Assembly: GCF_000224145.3 (NCBI RefSeq)
Contig: NC_020169.2
Coordinates: forward strand, 4,546,957 to 4,610,956
Direction: 5' to 3'
DNA from: Ciona intestinalis
Lineage: Eukaryota > Chordata > Ascidiacea > Phlebobranchia > Cionidae
DNA: 64,000 nt
Under the pieces are notes generated by a model that worked only from the letters and a program-made list of their open reading frames with translations, was not told where the DNA came from and did not search any database. A program made the position numbers and the translations under genes. Each line of letters opens with the position of its first letter. The first letter of the stretch is position 1. This document shows positions 1-13,900 of the stretch, one piece after another.

Positions 1-2376
1 ACCTACACTGTAATAGATAAACCAGGAAGCCGCATATTGGTGATGGGACGTCCATCACAATAAAGAAAGCCAGCGGCGAAGAATAGGACTGGAAATGCGC
101 CGCTTAAAGCACCCGAACCAAACAGCAGGAGCTACGTTTACGCTGCTGTTAACAGAACCAAACAATATTTGTTTAACAAGTTTCAACAATGTTTTGAACA
201 AAGCTTTGTCAAGTTTGTTTAAAGAAAAAGACAAAAAAATACGGGATGAAATTAAATCTATAGCACCTTACCTTTACATTATTTCATCTTACACAACGAA
301 GAAAGTAATTCCAAAGTTTTTAATCAACTGTTGCGACCTAAGACTAATCTACTGTACTGCTGTAAGGAAAGCAGAAAAGTCGTTCAGCGATAGGTCACAA
401 AGAAAACTTACGTTGTTTGCTTCCAGCAATCTATTTGCTCAAGTAGTAGAAATACAAACAAGCCTAAGAAACAATAAATATAGGAATCCCAAACGGGCTT
501 TTTACTACAGCATTAAGAGTTTTTACGCCACAAAAATAAGCTATAATTGACGTTATAAAATGAGCATGTGACTCAACGTAGTTTTAATACTATGTGGGAC
601 TCTCTCTCAACTCTTGACTTAAAATTAACTGCGCGGTTCTATGACACATGTTACAACTCTGTCTGGGACCTCTCACGATAACAAGCGCTGTTTGCTCGCA
701 GCAGCAAAAGCGCAAAGAACGTTTATTGAATTCCTCCCGACAGATTTTTGCATTTCCTTCTTCTTGGGTTAGCGCACACCAACGGTCGCACACACATGCT
801 TTTAATAAGGCAATCTCATTCATACGTCCATCGCTTGCAGCCAAAAGAACGCCGTGAACTTATAATTACTCTTGATAACTGTAGCATTTACTCGCAGCCT
901 GGTCTTTGTGTGTTCGTTTAAACCACAGGCCTATTATTATGTACGTATACAATTGCTAGGGCCGAAGCAAACTCTTTAAATCGCCACAACAACTGTATCC
1001 AAACCAACGCGACTGGTCAAATGAATACGACCGCCCTCTATAACCATATATGGAAAATACACTCATGTAAATCATACGCAAGCTTCCATTTAAGAGAACA
1101 TAGTAACAGGAATGATTTAGCACCTGTGACCAGCTGGCTATGAATAGTGACGCGAAGCTTTGTTCTGAATGCCTCACTGTCGTTTAATTTCCTGTATGAT
1201 GCATCATATGGTTACGTATTTACAGATATAACAAACAATCACGTTCATATCCGCCCCTAACCCACAAAGTACACTATATATACCCGACGCACCTCGTCAG
1301 TCACGACTCCTGTATTTTTCTTAATGGCGAGATTTCCCATTACAACATAAAGAAACTCGTGTGGGCAAAATCAGACCACCGCTACTGTCCTTGCCCACAA
1401 CTTGCCAGTATAAATAAAAATCCAGGTGGATATCCTTTATTTGCTTAATTTAGAAGATGACTTAATACTTGTTGACGTTTATTCACTTAGGCACACAACA
1501 CGCGCATTACAGCAACATGCATAGAGCAATCTAACTAACGCGTCCCTATGTACACTATAACGATCCATCATCCTTTACCAACGAAGAACGGAAGTACTTT
1601 CCATAAAGCACCGTGCTTACCAAGCCAGCTCCACTTACGCTACACGAACGAATAGAACACCCGACAATATTTAATACATAGAATTCAGTTCCAAATAAAA
1701 CAACCAAAAATTCGCCTCAAAACGCGTAAAAGACCTTTCAGTATCTTAGCTTACGACTTGAAATAATAAGTGAACGGGTAATTTAATTGTATTTATTTTA
1801 AGCCACATAGTTCAATCCACACCCTGACCCGCAGTACAGTATAAACATGAGTCAGTTCCAACACACTGCTAAGAAATAGGGGCTGACACACAGTAATTTT
1901 CTATACTGCCTTCATAGGAACGCCTGCGTATCCTGTCACGACGTGGGAAACAATATCTTATCAGTCAAATAAACGTCTATCGATGGCAGGACTTGGATTT
2001 TGTGGGGATTGTTTGGCGATTTAAATGCGCCCGTATTCTTTTGAATTGATGTATCCATACACCAATATATATCTTTATATTGAAATATTGCCATCAGTTT
2101 AATACTTATGTAAACTGAGCTATATGTACTGTATATTAAAAGCCTATTTCGCAGAGGAATTTTCTCCGACTAGTTTAAACATTCTTAGTATTTTGAATTA
2201 ACACCGCCTGCAAACTTTTGCACTAATGTAATGATATATCCAGCTATATAAATACAGTCACACACTAATACATGGACATTTTTCCAACATATTTCGAAGA
2301 AATTATATATACAAAATACTTCTATTCCACATCGTACGTCCTCTCATTTAATCATTACGCACTTCCTTTATAACAG
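1..2376. other. Intergenic / 5' flank of the creatine kinase gene
   Basis: No gene could be supported here. Several long open frames occur, but they lack recognisable motifs and good splice context. The transit-peptide exon of the downstream mitochondrial creatine kinase should lie here or further upstream. Every ATG I tried in 1200-2376 stops within about a dozen codons with no donor site. On the minus strand the first ~110 bases are open and read as a Gly/Ala/Phe-rich hydrophobic stretch ending in a stop near base 3, which could be the last exon of a neighbouring gene, but this is weak. Confidence 0.5.
1271..1281 (+). promoter_or_regulatory. Possible TATA box upstream of creatine kinase
   Basis: The sequence ACTATATATAC is a good TATA-box match on the coding strand about 1.1 kb before the first recognised creatine kinase exon. 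A start roughly 30 bases downstream, followed by an intron up to 2376, would fit the expected missing leader exon. There is no transcript evidence in the sequence, so this is only a candidate. Confidence 0.25.
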
Positions 2377-5300
2377 CGCTGATTTTCCTGACTTGTCAAA
2401 GCACCACAATATTATGAAGAATCATCTTACCCCTGGTGTGTATGCGCAACTGAGAGACAGAGTCACGCCGAACGGTATCACCCTAGACCAGTGTATTCAG
2501 ACTGGTGTAGACAACCCTGGCCACCCGTTCATTAAGATCGTGGGACTCGTGGCAGGAGACGAGGAATCATACGAGGTAAATTAAACAAATAAACAAATGC
2601 CAACGCAGTGTGTGTAGTCACAAGTGTTTGGTTTAACGGGAGAATATTGGAAAATACACATGTAGCTCGTTATATACCTACACACTGCAATAGCGGTATG
2701 GCAAATCGACTGCGTGTATTGGAGTGGCAATTATAAGTCACTCTCACTTACAAAATTTAGTTTAAGCGGTAAATGCAAAAGACGTATAGTATAGGGTGGA
2801 GAAGATGGGACACATTCCATTTTGTTTAAGCGAGAAAAACAACACGTATAGTTTAACAAATTACTCAGCGCTATTTATAATTGCGGTGATTACATATTTG
2901 TTCCTTTTCAAACCGTAGGTTTCAGTATATTGTCCTACATGAGTCACGCTTTCCACATTACTGGTTTATAAAGCCAACTATGTATACATTATAATTGTAG
3001 ACACCTATTTATATTGGCATGATAAATATGAGTCGTTCTGCTGTTATGAACCATACACATATCAGGTCGATCGATTTTTATGATTTATGAGCCGAAGACC
3101 GGGAGAAAATTGGCAAATAAGTGTTGTGTTGAATCAAATCGATCTTGTCTTTTTTACACGCAGACCTTCAAAGAGCTTTTCTATCCCGTCATAAAGGAGA
3201 GGCACAACGGTTATGATCCCGAAACCATGGTCCACCCCATTGATTTGGACCCGTCTAAACTCGCAGGGGGAAAGTTGGACGAAAAGTAAGATGACGCTAA
3301 TATTTGTTGTTAAAGTTACATTCGGACTTGGCTCTGCTCGTTTGGGCTCTTGACTGCGGGGCAAAAGCTATACTAAGGTGTAAAACTGGTGTACCAAAAC
3401 ACAATATGTGTTGTGTTAATTAACACAATCTTCGCTACTCTATCCGAGGACGCCTATGCGATCAGTACGGTTAAGCTCATGTAAGGTTTATGGCAAAATA
3501 ATAATAACCCACAATCCCAGATACGTCCTCTCATCCCGTGTAAGAACTGGACGTGCAATTCGTGGAATCCCCCACCCACCTATGTGCAGCAGAGCGGAAC
3601 GACGTGAAGTGGAGCGTGTCGTGACGGATGCTCTGCAAGGATTGCCAAAGGACCTTGAAGGGAAGTATTATTCGTTGAAGACGATGACTGATAAGGAGCA
3701 AGATCAACTTATTGACGTGAGTGGAAGATCTAAGATAAGTTGTTGATCCTGGTGCAGCATAGGGATCGTAAGATTTTTGTACATTAGTAACCCGTAGCAA
3801 AACAAACATAAAATTCCGACCTTTCAACGCTAAAAAACACAGGAGGACCATATATAATTAATCGGCAATACACTATTTAGTTCAGCCTCCCATTTTTTCT
3901 TGTTAAATTATTACTAAAATAGTTGCGCTTCAAGATAATATATAAACGCTCCCCCATCGTGCATGTAGAAGTTCGTGTCTTATTGCCTCGAGTTAACATA
4001 ACAATGATTATGACGTAACACAGGACCACTTCCTGTTCGACAAACCGGTGTCGCCTTTGCTGACGTCAGCTGGCATGGCACGTGACTGGCCCGACGGTCG
4101 AGGAATCTTCCACAACGATAAGAAGAACTTCCTCGTGTGGATCAATGAAGAGGATCACTCCAGGATCATTTCAATGGAGAAGGGAGGAAACATGAAGGTA
4201 AAGATCAAAAGTTATTTTGCAATTATCGGAGTGTATGCTTGTCAGTGCAAGGTACTTTACAAGGGTTGCCCCAACCCTGTGGTTTAAACTTTAAACAACC
4301 CGCTTATTGGTTGTTTAACTGTCAGCTATAATTTAATAAATAAACCAAATAAAAATATAATCATCCACAATTGCCCCAAAGTTACATTCGTGATAACTAG
4401 TAAGCGGTCACGAGGTGTGTAAAACAGGTTGACGTTTAGCACGAGGTATATGCATATAAACGACTGAAGTTGCCCCGCACCGAAAGGTTAAAAGAGTCGC
4501 CACGTTCATAGTTTTTTCAAAATGGATATGTAAAAGTTGCTTATTCGAGGAAGTTGATATTTATATTTATGAGTGACGTATTGAATCAAATCCAATTTCT
4601 CCTTTAACCTGAATACTCTAATTATATTTCTGCGACTTTCATAATACAAGTATAGTGACAGCATCGCGTAATATACTTTACAAAGGCTTGAATCCAATTC
4701 GGTACTTTTCGAGAGCTGCGACATGCATAGCCTATATACGGTATTCATATGTTGTTTTTCTTTTTTTGAACGGCGAACGTTGATCGAGATGCCTGTTTCC
4801 GCTGGGAATCGTTTTTAAAATCACCGAATGCGGCACATTTTCTTCTAATGGAATTACGGGCGTGAAATGAATGCGTTAGAGATGCCACAGATCGATGACT
4901 GACTACAGTAGGATGACCTTGAACTGTATATTACACCGCAAATGCGCGGTAAAGCCATAATGGTGTTGAATGTTTCATAAAGGCGTCAGAACACGACGTA
5001 ATAAACACCTTTAATAATACCACACAAATAACTGTCTACATTAAGAAACGTCTGCTTTCCTGGTAAATGCATTTACGTAATCTAGAGTGTGAACAAAAGG
5101 CGTTGCAACACGACCGCACATAAATACAGATACCTTTTAAAATGTTGTTCTATTAGTCCGTGTTCGAGCGCTTCTGCCGCGGCATCAACGAGGTCGAGAA
5201 ACTCATCCAAGAAAAAGGTTGGGAGTTCCAGAAGTCAGAAAACCTTGGCTACATCCTGACTTGCCCGTCCAATATTGGAAACGGTCTTAGATGCGGAGTC

Positions 5301-6229
5301 CACGTTAAACTGCCAAAGCTCTCACAGGTAAGTTTTGTATTGGAGTGAAATTTAGATAAATGATTACTGCCCTTTGGGCTTTATTCGTGGCGTGTTTTTA
5401 ATTACATTTATTCTTTGTTATTATATTTGAAAATATAAATAAAAAAGTATGTTTTTCCGCTCTTTAAGTTAACGATTCGGGTCGGAGCTTTATACCACCG
5501 CTACAACATGTCAAATTCGTAATAACCCGCGTAAAATGCAATATATGGTTGGGACATTTTGACCTTCACAGCAGTTACGTAACATCTAGTAAATTACTGA
5601 CTTCGTATACAGGAACCCAAATTCAATGAGATCCTGGAGAAGCTTCGTCTCCAGAAGCGTGGAACCGGTGGTGTGGACACAGCTGCCGTAGGTGGAACTT
5701 TTGATATCTCCAACCTTGATCGACTTGGGAAATCCGAGGTAAGCAAATCATTAGGAGTGTGGCGGTTGAATTTTGGCCCACAATACAGGCAACCCCTAAA
5801 GAAATGGCCCTGGGTGGGCATGTAACACGAGAACTCATAGACTTTAGAAAAGGATTAGATGTAGTATGGAAACAAACTTTAAAAAAGATTCTGCAGACCT
5901 ACTTGACAGATATCACCAAAAACATGGAAACCAAAAATATAAATGACCAAGACGTATTAATGACTGCAGTTAAAAGAGTAGAAATCACAAATAAATACTG
6001 CAGAATTGCAGTTCTACAAGAATAATGCTTCCAGCAGAAAGTATAGGCTACAACTTGCTGACACATTAATCAGTCCAAACAGTCAAGGTTCGAATCCATC
6101 CCTAGTAACTCATGTTATATAACACAGGTGCAACTGGTGCAAGAAGTGGTTGATGGAGTAAGCCTTATGATTGATATGGAAAAGAAATTGGAGAAAAGAC
6201 AAAGCATCCAACACCTTATTCCAAAATAA
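2377..6229 (+). CDS. CKMT: Creatine kinase, mitochondrial type (7 exons seen; N-terminal exon missing)
   Basis: Transfers phosphate between ATP and creatine; mitochondrial forms act in the intermembrane space. Exons by homology and GT/AG sites: 2377-2575, 3164-3285, 3521-3716, 4024-4197, 5157-5327, 5613-5738, 6128-6229 (TAA), about 363 codons with all phases matching. Visible motifs are [11 protein letters not shown] and VAGDEESYE near the N terminus, [15 protein letters not shown], the phosphagen-kinase core [26 protein letters not shown], the nucleotide-loop cysteine in [12 protein letters not shown], and [15 protein letters not shown]. The spelling [27 protein letters not shown] and [13 protein letters not shown] is that of mitochondrial (CKMT) rather than cytosolic isoforms. 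The first exon starts in mid-frame at [10 protein letters not shown], so the transit peptide and roughly 20 mature residues lie upstream. Oddity: the conserved Trp of the family's FMWNE motif is replaced ([11 protein letters not shown]), although the Glu remains. Confidence 0.93.
2791..2832 (+). mobile_element. MITE-like element, end fragment
   Basis: One terminus only (TAGGGTGGAGAAGATGGGAC), matching the ends of the family found throughout the window. No clear partner end is present. It lies in creatine kinase intron 1. Confidence 0.45.
5759..6127 (+). other. Last creatine kinase intron containing a long open frame and a tRNA-like box
   Basis: The final intron (5739-6127) holds an 88-codon open frame at 5759-6025 with no recognised domain. 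Just after it, at about 6086-6110, comes GGTTCGAATCC, a match to the RNA polymerase III B box of tRNA genes. Together they suggest an old insertion such as a tRNA-derived SINE, not a coding exon. I do not call a gene. Confidence 0.3.
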
Positions 6230-6294
6230 ACTGAACAACTCGTGTACATAGAACCAACATTGAGATTATATATATGAGATTAACAAATATTGTA

Positions 6295-6300
6295 AATAAA
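6295..6300 (+). terminator. Polyadenylation signal of creatine kinase
   Basis: AATAAA lies 66 bases after the creatine kinase stop codon, followed by a T-rich stretch. The position and context fit a poly(A) signal. Confidence 0.5.
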
Positions 6301-7936
6301 TCTATTTTTTAGGTACTGTTATAAATATTATTTCTTTATTTTTTACTACGTAGGCTTTCGTTCCTTTACCGAACCCAGTATTAATTTGCGAGGTAGTATA
6401 CTGTATATAATTCCTTTTAATTTGGCATGATTGCTGTTTGCACAGACGCACGTTACACTGTAGTGGTTAATCCTTTAAGCCCAAGAATACTTAGCCAATA
6501 GCTTAACTGTACATAGGCATGCATAGGTTTGTATATATAGTAGCTTTAGATCGGGACGTTGTTGTACTGCAGTTTTATATTTGAAAACTAACCTAAAACA
6601 CAGCACACAGCGAAATAAGCCGACTTCCCTAACGTTCAACTATTTACTTGTTTGCGTAGGTTTTTTTAGATGCCTGAAATCCAAGCCAAGACTTTACCTG
6701 ACGTGTTCCACGCTTAGTAGACCAATTGCCGCTTTTCTGTATAGCTGTAGCTTATCTTATTCAGCTCTGTTCAGTATGTGAACTTTAACAAAAAAACTTT
6801 TTGTTTGCTGTTAATTTTAACATTTTAGGCAATTGTTCACATACTGTTCATTGCCTGCGTTTATATTTTTTTATGCTGTGCTTTTTTAACTTTGTAAATA
6901 TTTGCTGCACGTTCAAATCTCTGGGTCAATCCTTCATGGGTGATTCCATCAAAAGGCTCATCACTGTGAAGCTAGTAGCTTGTGTTGCTTTTTCTGAAAC
7001 TTTAAATAAAACTGAATCTTATTTTCTAAACTTTCTGTTGTAACTTGGTCGAACAGAACCAACCGAAAGGCTAAACCAAAACAACTGCATTTTAGTTCTA
7101 AAATTTCTGTTATAACTTAATCTAAGTCTAAACATTAATACAGAGTTTTAAACTATACCAACGTTTCTGTCTGTACCTATATAGTAGAGTGGGGAAAGAT
7201 GGGACACCTTTTCATTCTATTTTCTCATCTTATTTGGTAGTAAACAATAAACCTTATCCTTACGACTCCCATAAACCGTTGTTAATTGTTTAAAACACGA
7301 TCAGGATGTTTAAATATTATGTGCTAAAAGTGTCCCATCTTCCCCCGCAGTACTATAACTTACCGCAATAGCAACAACAGATTACATGTAAAAAGTCTCT
7401 GCATGCTACCTTTAAAGTAAAGAGAATATACCAAATGTTCAAGATTCTACTTACACTATGTATCATACATGTTTAACAATAATGAAACAAACATTCATTT
7501 TTAAATATCACTGACTGTTGCTTTCAACTTTAAAAGAAGAAATTAACAAGATATTTATCTAATTTGATTATCTATTAAATAACAACAGAACTACTTTGCG
7601 CAAATACAAAATCAAGTCTTAGCCAATTTAAATGAAGGAAAATAAATACACAGTTTGTGGCAATATTTGGTTGTCCAGATAATTCTTTTAGCGTTTCCAT
7701 TTTGAATTTAGGCGGAATCATTAAAACAAATGAGGAACTTTCTGTATCTTTTTTTCTAAATCACCTATGCATTATGAAATATTATGTCTTAGTAAACATT
7801 TTTCCTTGAATAATAATTGCAACGGTAATTTTAACACATTTACATGCAATAACAAATTACCTAATATTTTTTTGTGTAAATTCAAGAAAAACAATACATA
7901 GCAACTGTATTGAAGTCAACTGCCCAAAACTCACCA
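6301..7936. other. Intergenic region between convergent genes
   Basis: This lies between the 3' ends of the creatine kinase (+) and TTC37 (-) genes. It contains one MITE copy (7183-7356). The open frames at 6581-7043 are T-rich and carry no recognisable motif. I see no other gene. Confidence 0.5.
7183..7356 (+). mobile_element. MITE-like element, forward copy
   Basis: Begins TAGAGTGGGGAAAGATGGGA and ends in the inverse motif GTGTCCCATCTTCCCCC. The interior has the family's landmarks in forward order: GGTAGTAAACA, then the AACACGATCAGGAT block. Confidence 0.85.
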
Positions 7937-10900
7937 TCAATTCAAAGCAAGACATGATTCAGCTATGACTTGCGATTCACACATTGGGTGACAAGATTCA
8001 CTAGAAATCAATCGATCAAATGCAGACTTCATTTTCCTGAAAAAGATTAAACAAATTTAAAGTGGGTGATTTCATATTTATCATGTATTAAGAAAAACAA
8101 ATATAACTGTAAAAACACTAACTGACTAACTCATCATAAACAGTAAAATTTCACAATAACACAAAAAGAACCCACTTTTTATTTTTACTCATTCTATGGC
8201 ACAGGCCCTCCAACAGTTGCGCAACAGGGGAATCCCGATTCAACCCAACAGCTTCATTCACTGCATCACTTGCGATGTTAACCCACTTTGTGACATCACT
8301 ATCAATTGCTGCGGCAACCAACCCGATGTGAGCAACACGTATCAACAAGTTGAAACGTTCAAGTTTGTTCAATTTTAACTTCAACATGTTGCAAAACACA
8401 TTGTATGCTTTCTCATACATTCCCAACTTTTGATAGGCGCCGGCGATTAACTGGATTAAAATTATTCATTAAGAAAGTCAAATATAACTATTAATTAGGA
8501 TTAAAAGTATGAATATATGAATAGAATAGTAAAATGTACCAGTTTAATATCCAACCAAAACATAAACCAGAAAATCCATGCACTTAAAATAATAAAAAAA
8601 TCTATAGGGGTTTTAATAAAAAATTCTTTTTATATCCTGCTCTTACCGAGATTTAATTAAAAAATTAAAAAATGTTTAACTACTTACACAACAAAAACAC
8701 CCACCTTTTTGCTGACTAAAGACGATGATTGTGACACAGCAACATTATCCAGTTCATCAATCACATGACCTTGGATGGCTTGTAAGCGGTGGTGTGCGAC
8801 ATCGCACTCGCTAAGCGTAACAAACACATCAGACTCTTCGAAGTTTAAAGTAATCTAAGAAGGTAAAAAATGTTGTTCAAATATCGCTCTCGAGTAAAAG
8901 TTTTTGAAACTATGGACTATTTTGAAGAAATAGCCAATTCACTCCATATAACCTTTGAAGCAAGGTCGGTCACAGCATCATGATCATGGTCAATGATACT
9001 TGACAACATGTTCTGCTTGATCGCCCATTCATGAAGCTTATTTGAACTCTGATTGGACACAAAGTTTGAAATTCTTTTGCATTCATCATTTAACAAACCC
9101 ACTCCAGATTTTACCCTTCAAGTATAAAACAAAAGAAAATATTTTAAAACATAAACAAACACTATACGCAAAAACATTAACGTATTATTTAAAAGTAATC
9201 TGCAAAAATAGGGAAAAAATCAGTAACAAAACAAACTTTTTAGACTTAAAAATGTATTTTATATGAAATGAATATAACGTATAGTTACTTTGAATAAATA
9301 GTCCTGGCATGGCACACTGAACCAAGTATTGACCATGACTCAACAGTATTTGGATGACTGTGCACAAGTCTTTGTGCGGCCTTGAGAGCATCTACTTTAA
9401 GATGAGATCTGAAATTATTATAAATGTGTTTTAATTTTTGGAAAAAAAGTCAGCTATTTAATTTTTGTTAACTTTAACTCTAGATGTACACCTAATTCTA
9501 TTGTCCTAATAGTAAATGGGTGCTACAATTAGTTAATATTATTACTTGCAAAAAATTTGCTTGAAATATAGAAATTCTTGTGTTTTAGAAAAACAGAAAT
9601 AAAAAATAAACAACACAAATATATAAAAAATACTTTTCCTACCCTTGACTTGGGTCATGCTTCCCACATGCTAACACTGAATATGCCAATGATTTCTTAA
9701 CTTTAAAATCATCATCGACCAATTGTCTCAAACTTTTATCATGTCTATGGTGATTCCTTGCTTGGCTTCCATCATCACTTGTATATAAATTACATGCACG
9801 GTTTGCAGCTATATAAGCTATGTTTGAATGCATGTATGTAGGTTCTGTAAGCACTAAACGAGACAAAAGCTCCCATAGTTGCCACTGGTTTGGAAACCTT
9901 GAAAAATAAAACAGGTTATATAAATATTGCACTCTTTTTCTAACTACCAATTTAAAGGTCTATACGAAAAAAAAAATTAATTGGAAAACACATTTATATG
10001 ATTAAGATGAGTTTTGGGGTAAATAATTTAGGTATTATTTTTATTTTAAGCAAAGTTGTTCAAAGTTACATTGCTTTTACAGAATGTTAAGTATTATTTT
10101 AATTTGTTCCGTGCACTGCAGAAGCTTTAGCAACTCGACAGTGAGCATAGAAGTGGCAACCAAAAGAAAATATGGTCAAACCAACTAAAAGTCATGACTG
10201 CAATAGGTTCACTACAATAGGTTCAGCTCAACAGCGAGCATAGAGTAACAACTAAAGATTTTAACAGAAGATATTACGAATCATACTAACCTATGTATAA
10301 AGCGTTGTAAAGTAGTTACAGCATGTTTTGGGTAAGGTTTTATTTTCACACTGATTGACAACAGGAAGTGTTTGTAAGTTTCCATGGCAACCGGATCATG
10401 TGATAATAATGCATAAAGTTCATTTAATACAGAAGTAGCATCTGCATGTTTCTTCTCAGAGATTTCTAGAAAAAGGACAAAATATATTTTAAATGCAGAA
10501 AAATAAGGAGCTGGTTAAAACGATGCCTATATTTTGTATTTACCAAAAGGTGTAACAAAATACTGAATATACACAAAAAAGTAAAAAACTACTACATATT
10601 TACAAACAAATTAAAAAGTACTAATTATACACCATAAACTACAAAAAAAGTTACAGCATATGCAAAAATACGATAATAATTTTGTTACCTAAACAGCATA
10701 AAACCTCTAATGCTTCCGGACAATTTCCAAGTTCTTTCAATGCTTTCTTTGATTCTTTATTTTTTTTCAACTCGCTAAAAATAATCGCTTTAGCCAACTT
10801 TATAAGATCTTTCTGTTTTGTGTCTTCTACCATTTGGTTGGCCTGGTAGAAATACATTCTTTGAGTAGTTGTTTAAATGCTGTAAATTAGTTTTTTTACC

Positions 10901-13900
10901 AAGTTCTTTTCTATATGGTTCAGGTTCTATGGCGACGCCCATTTGACTATCATTTTACTAAACTTGAAATACCGGGGTAATGGGAAAACTCTTACATAAA
11001 TTTCAGTACTTATGGCATTCATTGCCATAGCACCTCACCCATATGGAAAAAAACTCGTTTTTACAAATTAGAAACAATGGCAACTTTAGGGCAATGATTT
11101 CAAGGAATAAAGTCACTTATGGTTTTTTCTTACTTGCATTGCAATTATGGTGGAATAGGCTATAACAAACCACTAAACCTTTATAATGAATTTATATCGG
11201 AGAGTTTTGTTTAACTCTTCATACTAAATATTATCCCAGTTAGACATAACATGCACAAGATATATCTTACCTGGTCCAATATATTGTTAGAATCATTTAG
11301 TTTTCCTGCCATATATAGAGACAATGCTAACATACATAGATCATGATGTAATGGTTGTGAAATACTCTTGTATGCTGATATTGCTTCACTGTATTTACCA
11401 TTCGTACTGAAAAAATATGGAATTGCAAGTAAAACTGGCATAAGATTCATGTAATTCTATAAATTAAAGGAAAAAATATCTTTATCATAGCAAATTATGA
11501 ACAAAAAATAAAACAGTTGAACTAAAACGAAGGCTTAGAAAAAAATACTGATATGAATGTTTTAGAAACCCCTTAGTTTCTGAAGTAAAATAAAAAAGGT
11601 AACAAAAATAAATAAAAAAGACTTATAATACACATATAAACTAATATAAAAATATATAAACTTACTATAATATCCTCGCATAATTAGATTTAGCTCTATC
11701 CACCTTCTTGTCATCTGTTTTAACATCTGTCAACTCAGATTGCAACAATGTTAACGCTTGGTAGTAATATTTCTCGGATAAGGGGAATAACCCTGACTCT
11801 TCAAGCAGGTATGCCAACATTGTGATTGAGTGTGGGCTGTAATGAATAAAAATAATATATGGAAAAATATGTTAACATAGCCAGGGGCAATATAAAAGAG
11901 GTCTGGGGCTCCATTTATGAACCTTATCATCTTAGCAAAGTACTAACTTAATTCATAGATATATAGATTTGTAGAGCATATTTTTATATATATATATTTT
12001 CATAACATACACACAGTTTTTCATGAAACAAGCATTTATTTACAATTACCAAAACACTTTAAAACTACATCAACCCACCATGCTGGATTTCTTTGGCAGT
12101 ATTTTGACAGTTGAACAACAGCAGCAGATATCCCATTCAATTTATGAATGTTTTCAACATAATTTTTATCAGATCTGTCTTTGCATTCATATAGAAGGTT
12201 GCAAACTCTTGAACTGTAACCTGGAATTTTAATCAATTTAATTAAAGTGGCTCAGTGGTTAGGAACTTTTATTGTAATCGAAGGATACTGGTTTCAACGC
12301 TTAAACTGATCGCTTAACAGATATTGGTCCAACCCAGTGGTCACTACTTAAAAAAATATATAAAAAAACCAAAGACACCAGTACTGTACTGTACAATACA
12401 TGTATATCATAATAATAATAATAAATAAGATGCATACATACCACATGCAGCCTGCATATGCAGACCAAGTTCTGTACTGTGTCGGAACAAGTCCATTGCC
12501 TCATTGCTGCCAATCATACCAGCTATTGCTGCCTAGATGCCAAAATGTGTGTATAAAATAAATCATTCTGTCTAGTTTGAGCATGCCTTGTAATTATACA
12601 ATGGGTGATATGCTTACATTTCAAACAATAAAGTACTTTGTACTGTTTTAATGGTATTTAGGGAGGTGGCGGTCTTTAAACAATGGGTTAATGCGCAAAC
12701 TCCTGCCTAAATGAGGGGTTCCTTTTGGCACACCTTGCTGTAAAAGGGTAGAATCTCCACCACATAAAATAGGAGTTATACGGATAACAATATCACCGCC
12801 AAATAACAGGTCAACCACTAACCTGTCCTATCCATGAGTTACAAAATGAAGGATCCAAACTTTGCGCAACCTTGAAAGCTTTGTGTGCCATCTCCACATG
12901 GTTATGTTGCAAGTACAACATACCTAAGTTACTCCAAGCCCGGCAGTTGTTTGATTCAAGATTGATGGAAGTAATGAAGCAATGCTGGGCAAGTTGGAGG
13001 TTCTATAAAAAAGGGTTATGATAAAAGCAAACAGTTACAATTGAATTGCTGCTAGAACGTATAAGGTTAAAATACTAAACTAGTCTTCATGACAAAAGCA
13101 AGTTAGAAATTTAGAATTAGCATATAAATTAGATAGTATACCATATAGATCATTCAAACGTGTCTGCACATGTTTCTTTATACTCATAAACACTACATTG
13201 CTCAATCCTATTTACTCTCTCTCAAAAAGTTTAACAAATACTCTTTTACATATAAGATAGACATTATTGTACATGTTGTTAGATAAAGGATAACCGAATC
13301 TAATATTACCTGTACATAGGTAGAAGCACACACCACACCCAATGCATTCCATGAGATGGGGTTTTTAGATCCATGAGATATTGAGATTTTTAGAACCTGA
13401 TAAATGAATAAGAGTTAAAGACACTGGTTTGTGATCATTTAAACCAAGAAACTAGGAGCATTAATAATTACAAAACAAAGAGGTTTGTCTTTTGTTTTAA
13501 GTGGTTTGATTTAACTTAAGTTTGTCAATCAAGGTGTAAAAGAGGTACAAAATTAATTTAAAAAAAAAATATTATTTTTTATTATTATTAATATATTTTG
13601 GGGCTGCGCCACTGACACTGATTACAGGTATAGAAACTTACTTCAACAGATTTGGAAGCAAGAAGTTTGGCTTTATTGTCATCTCCACAACTCTTAGCTT
13701 GGTGGAAATAGTTCATTCCCAAGTTATACAACATGGTAGCAGTAGACTTGGATAAGCGGATTCCATGAAGATAAAACTTTTCACCAAGTTGTAATACCTG
13801 TAAAGGATCGTAAATATTGAACATGGCAGGGGAAATGTTGGTGCTATAAAATCATAAAACAAAAATTGCCAAAAGATCCTTCTCAGAATTAAAAAGCTTT

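Noticed and set aside
95-550. 151-codon open frame on the plus strand
   Set aside because: No recognisable motif, no domain-like composition and no splice context; it was considered as the missing creatine kinase leader but does not join in phase to the exon at 2377.
1425-1440. ATATCCTTTATTT, a perfect U12 AT-AC donor upstream of creatine kinase
   Set aside because: The creatine kinase exon start fits an ordinary AG acceptor at 2376, and no coding exon ends at this donor.
5759-6025. 88-codon frame in the last creatine kinase intron as a coding exon
   Set aside because: Creatine kinase homology runs directly from the exon at 5738 to that at 6128; the frame matches nothing known.
12036-12236. 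TTC37 ending at the TAA at 12036
   Set aside because: The TPR homology continues in further exons down to 7937; the frame past 12079 is intron read-through.
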